A stretch of 64,000 bases of DNA from positions 5,911,001 to 5,975,000 of the forward strand of contig NZ_CP107970.1 of the NCBI RefSeq assembly GCF_036090055.1, read 5' to 3'. The stretch's first letter is position 1. Every line of letters begins with the position of its first letter. The position numbers and the translations under genes were made by a program. The notes under the pieces are model-generated. The model had not been told where the DNA came from, searched no databases, and worked only from the letters and a program-made list of their open reading frames with translations. The DNA comes from Nocardioides sp. NBC_00368. Lineage in GTDB: Bacteria > Actinomycetota > Actinomycetes > Propionibacteriales > Nocardioidaceae. Positions 7,092 to 13,844 of the stretch are shown in pieces.

Positions 7092-8579
7092 ATGTCCCGA
7101 GTCCGAACCGACCGGTGCCCAGGAGTCGGCCGTCCGTGGCCGGCCGAGGACGGCCTGCTGGTGCGGCTGCGCCTGATCGGCGGGTCCGTCTCCTCCGCCT
7201 CGCTGCTGTCGCTGATCTCCGTCGCCGAGACCTACGGCGACGGCCGCGTCTATCTCACCGGGCGCGCCAACCTGCAGGTGCGCGGCCTGCCCGCTGTCGA
7301 CGGCGCGCTGCCCGGCGAGGTGCTCACCGCGCTGAAGGCGACCGGTCTGGTGCCGGCGCAGACCCATGAGCTCGTACGCAACGTGATGGTCTCCCCGCAG
7401 ACCGGGCTCGCCGGCGGACGGGCCGACCTGCGTGGCGTCGCCGCGTCGCTGGACCGCCTGCTGTGCGCCTCGCCCCGGCTGGCGGCGCTCCCGGGACGGT
7501 TTCTCTTCGTGCTCGACGACGGTCGCGGCGACCTGGTCTCGCGGGAGTGCGATCTCGGTCTGGTGGCGCTCTCGGGTGCTGAGGGTCAGCTGCGCGTCGG
7601 CGACTCATGGGGGCCGGTCGTGCCGCTCGCCGAGGCCGCGTCCCGCCTGGTCGCGCTCGCCGCACGCTTCCTGGACGTACGCGGCGAGGGGCCGTCTGCG
7701 GCCTGGCACGTCTCGGAGCTCGATGGCCCGCTGGTCGAGCCGGTCCCGGCCGATGCTCGGGTGCCGGCCGCGGCCGAGGAGCTCGGGTTCGGCGAGGTGC
7801 CCGGCGGCGAGCACGTCGCCGCCGCCGACGGGGCTCTGGACCGCGCCGCCGTCGAGGCGCTGGTCGAGCGGGCGCCGGCGGTCGTGGTGACACCGTGGCG
7901 CGGCGTACTCGTGCCTGCGCCGCAGGCGCGCCCGACCCGGCGCTACGACTACATCGACCAGGGACCCGCGATCTACGTCGACTCCTTCGCGACCATCCGG
8001 CGCGAGGCCGACCTCTCCGCGGTGCCCGCCGACGCCGAGCGGCTCGCCGTCCGGATGATCCACGGCAGCGGACAGGTCGATCTCGCCGCCGACCTGGTCA
8101 TCCACCCCGGCCTGGTGAAGGCCGCGCGCGGCGCGCTCGAGGCCGGGGCACCGATCCTGTGCGACGCGACGATGGTCGCGACCGGGGTCACCCGCAGCCG
8201 GCTGCCGCGCGACAACGAGGTGCTCTGCATGCTCGGTGACGACCGCGTCCCGGCGCTGGCCCGGGCCTGGGGCACGACCCGCACCGCGGCCGCGCTGTCG
8301 CTGTGGGAGCCCTACCTGGAGGGCTCCGTCGTCGCCATCGGCAACGCCCCCACGGCGCTCTTCCACCTGCTCGAGATGATCCTCGACGGTGGTCCGCGGC
8401 CGGCCGCGATCGTCGGCTGCCCGGTCGGCTTCATCGGCGCCGCCGAGTCCAAGGAGGCGCTCGCCGCCTTCGCCGACGACCACGGGATCGACATCCCCTA
8501 CGTCACCGTGCGAGGCCGTCGTGGCGGCTCCGCGATGACCTCGTCCGCACTCAACGCACTCGCCCAGGAGCAGGAATGA
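7092..8579 (+). CDS. cobH: CobG-like domain fused to precorrin-8X methylmutase CobH
   Basis: The 495-residue protein has two parts. Residues 1-275 match CobG (precorrin-3B synthase), with the ferredoxin-like half domain and the motif GRVYLTGRANLQVRG, then THELVRNVMVSPQTGLAGG and GRFLFVLDDGRGD, ending at VVVTPWRGVLVP. Actinobacterial CobG normally continues with cysteine motifs for the 4Fe-4S/siroheme centre (C-x5-C and C-x3-C type). These are absent, and CobH begins instead. Residues 282-495 are a complete CobH (RRYDYIDQGPAIY, the catalytic His in VRMIHGSGQVD near 324, GNAPTALFHLLE), which moves the C11 methyl to C12 to give hydrogenobyrinate. The CobH function is secure; CobG activity is doubtful. 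The start is the ATG after the riboswitch hairpin, and the stop overlaps cobIJ. Confidence 0.88.
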   Translation: MSRVRTDRCPGVGRPWPAEDGLLVRLRLIGGSVSSASLLSLISVAETYGDGRVYLTGRANLQVRGLPAVDGALPGEVLTALKATGLVPAQTHELVRNVMVSPQTGLAGGRADLRGVAASLDRLLCASPRLAALPGRFLFVLDDGRGDLVSRECDLGLVALSGAEGQLRVGDSWGPVVPLAEAASRLVALAARFLDVRGEGPSAAWHVSELDGPLVEPVPADARVPAAAEELGFGEVPGGEHVAAADGALDRAAVEALVERAPAVVVTPWRGVLVPAPQARPTRRYDYIDQGPAIYVDSFATIRREADLSAVPADAERLAVRMIHGSGQVDLAADLVIHPGLVKAARGALEAGAPILCDATMVATGVTRSRLPRDNEVLCMLGDDRVPALARAWGTTRTAAALSLWEPYLEGSVVAIGNAPTALFHLLEMILDGGPRPAAIVGCPVGFIGAAESKEALAAFADDHGIDIPYVTVRGRRGGSAMTSSALNALAQEQE

Positions 8580-10117
8580 GCAGCGTGACCCCAGGCCGGT
8601 TCACCGTCGTCGGCATCGGTCCGGGCGATCCCGAGCTGATCACTCTCAAGGCCGCCCGGCTGATCGGTGCGGCGCCGGTGATCGCCTACCACGCCGGGGT
8701 GCGCAAGCAGTCCCACGCCCGCCGGATCGCCTCATCGCTGATCCCGGCCGGTGCGGTGGAGGAGGAGCTGCGCTACCCGGTCACCACCGGCACCACCTCG
8801 CACCCGGGTGGCTACGTCGGGGCGATGGCCGAGTTCTACGAGTCCTGCGCGGTCCGGCTCTCGGCCCATCTCGACGCCGGGCGCGACGTGGTCCTGCTCG
8901 CCGAGGGCGACCCGCTCTTCTACGGCTCCTCGATGTATCTCCACGACCGGTTCAAGGAGGTCTACGAGACCTCCGTCGTGCCGGGCGTCCCGGCCTTCGC
9001 GGCCGCCACCGCTGCCGTCTCGACGCCGCTGGTGCGCCAGACCGACGTCCTCACCGTGCTGCCCGGAACCCTGCCCGAGGCCGAGCTCGCCCGGCGCCTG
9101 GCCGACACCGAGGCCGCCATCATCATGAAGCTCGGCCGGACCTTCCCGGCGGTTCGCGCCGCGCTGGCTGCGGCCGGGCGGCTCGAGGGTGCCTGGTACG
9201 TCGAGCGTGCCTCGCAGCCCGAGGAGCGCTGGCTGCCGGTGGCGGACGTGGATCCGGAGTCGGTGCCGTACTTCTCGCTCATCGTGGTTCCCGGGGACAC
9301 CGCTCCCGCCTCCGCCTCGGCAGGCCGCATGCGGCAGACGAGCTCGGCGGAGGCTTCCGTGGCCGAGCCGGTCGAGGGTGCGGAGCGCGGGGAGGTGCTC
9401 GTGGTCGGGTTGGGGCCAGGGCCGGACGGGTGGCTGACGCCCGAGGTGTCGGCCGCGTTGGCCGAGGTGGGTCACGTCGTCGGCTACGCGCCCTACGTCA
9501 ACCGGGTGCCGCAACGTGCTGGGCTGCAGCGGCACGCCTCGGGCAACACGGTCGAGGTCGACCGTGCCCGGCACGCGCTGGACCTGGCGCTCGCGGGGGA
9601 GCGGGTCGCCGTCGTCTCCGGCGGTGACGCCGGTGTCTTCGGGATGGCGTCCGCCGTGTTCGAGGCGGCTTCGGATCCGGCCTATGCCGGCGTACGTGTC
9701 CGGGTGCTGCCCGGTGTCAGCGCGGTCCAGGCCGTGGCCGCCCGGGCAGGCGCTCCGGTCGGTGCGGACTTCGCGGTGATGTCGCTCTCGGACCGCCTCA
9801 AGCCGTGGCCGGTCATCGAGGAGCGGCTGCGCGCGGTCGCCGCGGCCGACCTGGTGCTGGCGATCTACAACCCCGCCTCGCGCTCGCGCACCGAGCAGAT
9901 CGGGCTGGCGCGCGACGTACTCCTCGAGCAGCGCAAGCCCGACACCGTCGTCATCGTCGGCCGCGACGTCGGGCGGGCCGAGGAGTCGCTGACGGTGACC
10001 ACCCTCGGTGACCTGGATCCCGCATCGATCGACATGAAGTGCCTGGTCATCGTGGGGGCGAGCTCGACACAGGTGACCGCGTCCGGACAGGTCTGGACGC
10101 CGAGGTATGTCCGATGA
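8576..10117 (+). CDS. cobIJ: Bifunctional precorrin-2 C20-methyltransferase / precorrin-3B C17-methyltransferase
   Basis: This 513-residue fusion holds two SAM-dependent tetrapyrrole methylase domains. Residues 1-245 are CobI (VVGIGPGDPELITLKAARL, LLAEGDPLFYGSSMYLHDRF), which makes precorrin-3A. Residues 265-513 are CobJ (VVGLGPGPDGWLTPEVSAAL, VVSGGDAGVFGMASAVFE, AIYNPASRSR), which drives ring contraction to precorrin-4. CobI-CobJ fusions are common in actinobacteria. The linker around 9320-9390 is rich in Ser/Ala/Glu and looks unstructured. ATG at 8576 overlaps the cobGH stop, and the TGA overlaps the cobM start, both by four bases. CobJ acts directly after CobG, which makes the degenerate CobG upstream notable. 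Confidence 0.95.
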   Translation: MSSVTPGRFTVVGIGPGDPELITLKAARLIGAAPVIAYHAGVRKQSHARRIASSLIPAGAVEEELRYPVTTGTTSHPGGYVGAMAEFYESCAVRLSAHLDAGRDVVLLAEGDPLFYGSSMYLHDRFKEVYETSVVPGVPAFAAATAAVSTPLVRQTDVLTVLPGTLPEAELARRLADTEAAIIMKLGRTFPAVRAALAAAGRLEGAWYVERASQPEERWLPVADVDPESVPYFSLIVVPGDTAPASASAGRMRQTSSAEASVAEPVEGAERGEVLVVGLGPGPDGWLTPEVSAALAEVGHVVGYAPYVNRVPQRAGLQRHASGNTVEVDRARHALDLALAGERVAVVSGGDAGVFGMASAVFEAASDPAYAGVRVRVLPGVSAVQAVAARAGAPVGADFAVMSLSDRLKPWPVIEERLRAVAAADLVLAIYNPASRSRTEQIGLARDVLLEQRKPDTVVIVGRDVGRAEESLTVTTLGDLDPASIDMKCLVIVGASSTQVTASGQVWTPRYVR

Positions 10118-10899
10118 CCGATCCGATGACCGTCCACTTCGTCGGTGCCGGCCCCGGTGCGGCCGACCTGCTGACCGTGCGCGCGACGAGGCTGCTCGAG
10201 GCCGCCGAGGTGGTGCTCTATCCCGGCACCTATCTGGATCCCGAGGTGTTGGCCCACTGCAGTCCCGAGGCCGAGCTGGTCGACACCCAGAAGCTCGATC
10301 TGGACCAGATCGTCGAGGCGATCGTCACCGCTCATCGTGACGGCAAGCAGGTCGTACGCCTCGTCTCCGGCGACCCGTCGGTCTACTCGGCGGTCGCTGA
10401 GCAGACCCGGCGGCTCGACGAGGCCGCAGTGCCGTGGGACGTGACGCCCGGCGTACCGGCCTACGCCGCGGCGGCGGCGCTGGTCGGCCGCGAGCTCACC
10501 GTGCCGCTGGTGGCCCAGTCGGTGGTCCTCACCCGCACCCGGGCCCGATCGACCGCGATGCCGGAGGGGGAGTCGCTGGCTGCGTACGCCGCCACCGGCG
10601 CCACCCTGGTGCTCCACCTGGCGATCCGGCGTACCCGCGAGCTGATGGCCGAGCTGCTGCCGTACTACGGCCCCGAGTGTCCGGTCGTGGTGGTCTACCG
10701 CGCCAGCCAGCCCGAGGAGAAGGTGCTGCGGGGGACCGTGTCGACGATCGCCGACGCGGTCGAGGACGCGGGCCTGCGCCAGGCCGCCGTCATCCTCGCC
10801 GGACCCGCGCTGGCCCGCGACGGCGGAGAGTCGTTCCTCTACGACGCGGCTCGCCCGCGGGTCTCGACAAGCTCGACCACCGGGTCGGGGGGTGCCTGA
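10114..10899 (+). CDS. cobM: Precorrin-4 C11-methyltransferase
   Basis: This is a tetrapyrrole methylase of 261 residues. Signatures are VHFVGAGPGAADLLTVR, YPGTYLDPEVL, LVSGDPSVYSA, the substrate-binding loop TPGVPAYAAAAA, and VYRASQPEEKVLRGT. It methylates C11 of precorrin-4 to give precorrin-5. The start is the ATG of an ATGA overlap with cobIJ. The last dozen residues (SerThr/Gly-rich) lie beyond the conserved family end and are encoded by a dispersed palindromic repeat (10859-10884). The gene is coupled to bluB by a TGATG junction. Confidence 0.94.
   Translation: MTDPMTVHFVGAGPGAADLLTVRATRLLEAAEVVLYPGTYLDPEVLAHCSPEAELVDTQKLDLDQIVEAIVTAHRDGKQVVRLVSGDPSVYSAVAEQTRRLDEAAVPWDVTPGVPAYAAAAALVGRELTVPLVAQSVVLTRTRARSTAMPEGESLAAYAATGATLVLHLAIRRTRELMAELLPYYGPECPVVVVYRASQPEEKVLRGTVSTIADAVEDAGLRQAAVILAGPALARDGGESFLYDAARPRVSTSSTTGSGGA
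10859..10884. repeat. Dispersed palindromic repeat, copy in cobM 3' end
   Basis: The bases at 10862-10876 are the exact reverse complement of tcgagcttgtcgaga, the core also present in cobQ (27450-27464) and in the DUF1048 gene (43781-43795). Flanking ggtc/gacc letters extend the imperfect dyad. Here it forms the extra C-terminal codons of cobM just before bluB. Confidence 0.75.
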
Positions 10900-11513
10900 T
10901 GGACCTCTACGACGCCATCAACCGTCGTCGGGACACCCGTGCGGAGTTCACCGGCGAGCCGGTGTCTCCGGATGTCCTCGAGCGCGTCCTGTCCGCCGCC
11001 CACGCCGCCCCGAGCGTCGGGATGTCGCAGCCGTGGGACTTCGTGCTCGTACGCGACGCCGACCGCCTCGAGCGCTTCCACTCCCACGTCGCGACCGAGC
11101 GGGATACCTTCGCCGCCACCCTGTCCGGCGAGCGGGCCGAGACCTTCTCCCGGATCAAGATCGAGGGCATCCGCGAGTCCGGTCTGGGCATCGTGGTCGG
11201 CTACGACCCGAGCCGCGGCGGCCCCAACGTCCTCGGCCGCCACGCCATCGCCGACGCCGGCCTCTACTCGGTCGTCTGCGCCATCCAGAACCTCTGGCTC
11301 GCCGCCACCGCCGAGGGCCTCGGCGTCGGCTGGGTCAGCTTCTACCGCGAGGAGTTCCTGCGCGACCTGGTCGGGATGCCCGCGGGCGTACGTCCGGTCG
11401 CCTGGCTCTGCGTCGGCACCGTCGCCGACCTCCCCGACGTCCCCGACCTGGAGCGCTTCGGCTGGCGCCACCGCTCACCGCTCTCCACGGTCGTCCACGA
11501 CGAGACCTTCTAG
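10899..11513 (+). CDS. bluB: 5,6-dimethylbenzimidazole synthase
   Basis: The 204-residue product belongs to the nitroreductase-like flavin fold and carries BluB hallmarks: NRRRDTRAEFTGEPV near the N-terminus, HAAPSVGMSQPWDFVLV, and GLGVGWVSFYREEFLRDLVGMP. BluB uses O2 to break down FMNH2 into the lower ligand of B12. Its presence shows that the organism can make true cobalamin aerobically and supplies the substrate for CobT (39020-40069). It is the last gene of the first cobalamin operon, and its 3' end overlaps the opposite-strand gene 11475-12215 by 39 bases. Confidence 0.94.
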   Translation: MDLYDAINRRRDTRAEFTGEPVSPDVLERVLSAAHAAPSVGMSQPWDFVLVRDADRLERFHSHVATERDTFAATLSGERAETFSRIKIEGIRESGLGIVVGYDPSRGGPNVLGRHAIADAGLYSVVCAIQNLWLAATAEGLGVGWVSFYREEFLRDLVGMPAGVRPVAWLCVGTVADLPDVPDLERFGWRHRSPLSTVVHDETF

Positions 11514-12215
11514 GGTGCGGGCGAGGGCCCGGTGTCGACCGGTCGAGTAGAGGCGCTTGAGGAAGCGCTCCTCCTCCAGTTGGTCCTGGTAGTACATGCT
11601 GCGGGGGTCGGCGCGTGGCGGGGTCGAGTTGAGGGCACCCCACAGAGTCCAGGTAGCGCCGTTCTCGATCGGCAGCCAGGTGTCCTCGAACTCCGAGAAC
11701 CAGTCGCCCGGACGGCCGAGGACAAGGCTGGCCGGTGGGAGGCGCCGGTTCTGTGGGCGCTTGGATTGCGGCTGATCAGGTGGCTGCTCGCGTGGTTCGA
11801 CGGCGGGGTGAAGCGACCTCTCATAGCCGGTGATCTCCGCGCCGAAGACCACCCAGGCGCCGAGCGTCGCCAGGAACGGTACCGGGAGTCGTGGGCGCAT
11901 CTGTTGGTAGGCGAGCGAGGGCAGGTACCACCCCGTCGCGACATCCGCGCGCTGTTCCTCCCACGTGGCGTCGGGATCGAAGTGTCTGGCGCGGCCGATG
12001 CGCGCGATGAACGGCCGATGCCGGTCGAGAGCCTCGTCGGTGCTGCGCGGCCGGGCGAGGAGCCGCTCGATCGCGTCGCTGTCGTATCGGTATGCCGAGC
12101 CGACTCGCGTGCGTGGGCCGGCGAGTCCTGACTGCAGGATGCGCAGCGCCTGGTTGCGGCCGAGGAGATGGACTTTCGCGAGGCGCTCACAAGCTTGCTG
12201 CGTGGTGATCAGCAT
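11475..12215 (-). CDS. Uncharacterised protein with possible N-terminal excisionase-like HTH
   Basis: I do not recognise the 246-residue family. The first 55 residues (TTQQACERLAKVH through YRYDSDAIERLLAR) look like the small winged helix-turn-helix seen in excisionase/MerR-like proteins, in which a short DNA-reading helix is followed by a residue pattern used in column-style domains. The rest contains WEEQRADVATGWYLPSL, a hydrophobic stretch near 115-130 and a Trp-rich C-terminal half (WFSEFEDTWLP, ATWTLWGAL). Codon use is less biased at third positions than in the flanking cob genes, hinting at recent acquisition. It is convergent with, and overlaps, bluB. Confidence 0.6.
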   Translation of the reverse strand: MLITTQQACERLAKVHLLGRNQALRILQSGLAGPRTRVGSAYRYDSDAIERLLARPRSTDEALDRHRPFIARIGRARHFDPDATWEEQRADVATGWYLPSLAYQQMRPRLPVPFLATLGAWVVFGAEITGYERSLHPAVEPREQPPDQPQSKRPQNRRLPPASLVLGRPGDWFSEFEDTWLPIENGATWTLWGALNSTPPRADPRSMYYQDQLEEERFLKRLYSTGRHRALARTLEGLVVDDRGER

Positions 12216-12305
12216 GCGACGACGCTAGGTCGGGACCACGGGGGCGTCCATCGCATACCAGTCAGGTGCATACCGGTCGGGCAGCGGCAGCGACAGTGGT
12301 CGGCT

Positions 12306-12372
12306 CGTGCTTTTGATAGAGGAAACTGGCTTGTGAACGATTCACAAGCCAGTTTCCTCTATCAAAAGCACG
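12306..12372. repeat. Long perfect palindrome downstream of cobL
   Basis: Two 32-base arms (12306-12337 and 12341-12372) are exact reverse complements with a three-base loop, cga. The arms are clearly richer in A and T than the surroundings (for example cttttgatagaggaaactgg). It lies 58 bases past the cobL stop and upstream of the 246-residue gene. It could be a strong terminator for cobL, but it lacks a T run, and the perfect arms also suit a small palindromic mobile element. The remaining 12216-12429 sequence holds no gene. Confidence 0.75.
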
Positions 12373-12429
12373 GTGGCAGCACCTGTTCACCAGGACCGGC
12401 GAGGGGCCGAGCGGGGGCCGGGCGAGGGA

Positions 12430-13629
12430 TCAGGATGTGTTGGCCGTGTAGGCCCATTGCGTGACGGTGCGCGCAGGCGCCCAGCCGGTGAAGGACCCGA
12501 TCGGGGCGGTGGTCTCGACGGCGATGCGGGTGAGTTCGCCGCCGCGATCTTTGTAGAGCCCTGCGAGGAGCTGCTCGGTCTCCAGGGTGACCCCGTGGAC
12601 CACGATGCGCCCGCCGGGGCGGAGGGCGGCGAGGCAGGTGTCGAGGACGCCGGGGCGGGTCGCGCCGCCGCCGATGAAGATCGCGTCGGGGGAGCGGAGG
12701 CCGGCCAGGGCGTCGGGGGCGCGGCCCTCGATGACGGCGAGGCCCGGCACGCCGAGACGGGCCGCGTTGCGGGCGATCCGGGCGGCCCGCTCGGGGCTGG
12801 CCTCGACGGCCGTCGTGGCGCAGGAAGGGTGTGCCCGCATCCACTCGATCCCGACCGATCCGGCACCGGCGCCGACGTCCCACAGGTGCTCGCCGGGGGT
12901 CGGTGCCAGGCGAGCCAGGGCGGAGGCGCGCAGGTCGCGCTTGGTCAGCTGGCCGTCGTTCTCGAAGGCGTCGTCGGGTAGACCGGCCGCCCAGCCGAAC
13001 AGCGGCGCCCCGACGCACTCGATCGCCACGATGTTGAGCCGTGGCGACTCGCCCGTCCAGGTCGAGGCCGTCCCGGCCCGCGCGCTCTCGGTCTCCGCCC
13101 CGAGCTCGCCCAGCACGGTCAGCGCAGACCCTCCGAAGCCGCTCTTGACCAGGAGGTTCGCGATCGAGGCAGGGGTCGATTCGTCGGAGGACAGCGCCAG
13201 GATCCGGCGGCCGGGAGCGAGCTCGCGGGCGAGCAGCGACACGTCGCGGCCGACCAGGCTCACCGCCACGCACGACTCCGCCGGCCAGCCCATCCGGGCG
13301 CGGGCGAGGGCGACGGAGGAGACGGCCGGCTCGATCCGTACGTTCGCTGTGCCGAGCAGGTCGATCAGGGTCGTCCCGATGCCGGAGACCAGCGGATCGC
13401 CGGAGGCCAGCGCGACGACGGGCGCGTCCGCCGGGAGCGACTCGAGCAGCGCCGGAAGGCCATCGCGAAGCGGCGAGGGCCAGGGCTCGCGCCGTTGGCC
13501 GGGGACGTCAGGGACGAGGTCGAGATGACGCTTGCCGCCGAGGAGGGTCGCGGCCTCCCGGATCAGCTGCTGGTGACGTACGGGGATCTCGTCCCAACCT
13601 CCGGCACCGATGCCCACCACGACGATCAT
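12430..13629 (-). CDS. cobL: Precorrin-6Y C5,15-methyltransferase (decarboxylating)
   Basis: This is a 399-residue two-domain enzyme. The N-terminal CbiE-type methylase covers about residues 1-200 (VVVGIGAGGWDEIPVRHQQL, VALASGDPLVSGIGTTL). The C-terminal CbiT domain covers 215-399, with the SAM motif WDVGAGAGSVGIEW and a preceding LTKRDLRASAL. It methylates C5 and C15 and decarboxylates the acetate side chain to give precorrin-8X, the substrate of CobH. The start is ATG 13629; a TAGCGT hexamer (13638-13643 on the complementary strand) eight bases upstream suggests a leaderless transcript. The gene stands alone and is divergent from riboswitch 2. Confidence 0.95.
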   Translation of the reverse strand: MIVVVGIGAGGWDEIPVRHQQLIREAATLLGGKRHLDLVPDVPGQRREPWPSPLRDGLPALLESLPADAPVVALASGDPLVSGIGTTLIDLLGTANVRIEPAVSSVALARARMGWPAESCVAVSLVGRDVSLLARELAPGRRILALSSDESTPASIANLLVKSGFGGSALTVLGELGAETESARAGTASTWTGESPRLNIVAIECVGAPLFGWAAGLPDDAFENDGQLTKRDLRASALARLAPTPGEHLWDVGAGAGSVGIEWMRAHPSCATTAVEASPERAARIARNAARLGVPGLAVIEGRAPDALAGLRSPDAIFIGGGATRPGVLDTCLAALRPGGRIVVHGVTLETEQLLAGLYKDRGGELTRIAVETTAPIGSFTGWAPARTVTQWAYTANTS

Positions 13630-13689
13630 GAGGCCAGACGCTACAGTGACCGCACAGGCGCGAGGTGCCCCGACTGCCCAGCCACCGGA

Positions 13690-13805
13690 GACGGTGGGGA
13701 CGGTGGGACGGGAGAATCTGGGAAGCCGGTGAGATTCCGGCACAGGCCCGCTGCGGTGAACCGAGCCCCACACGGGGGACTCGGCAAGTCCGAAGACCGG
13801 CCCCG
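13690..13805 (+). ncRNA. Cobalamin riboswitch 2 (upstream of chlID-cobO-cobBC-cobD)
   Basis: Aptamer blocks are ggaagccggtgagattccgg (13721-13740), cacaggcccgctgcggtga and the B12 box caagtccgaagaccggcc near 13785-13802. It is a compact version with a short central arm. A 40-base spacer with a gggag ribosome-binding site leads to the ATG at 13845. Confidence 0.92.
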
Positions 13806-13844
13806 CGTCCATCCATCCAACGCGATAGGGAGCGGGAGCCTCTC

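Noticed and set aside
12306..12372. Insertion sequence ends
   Set aside because: The arms meet directly with no transposase between them and no flanking target duplication that I can see.
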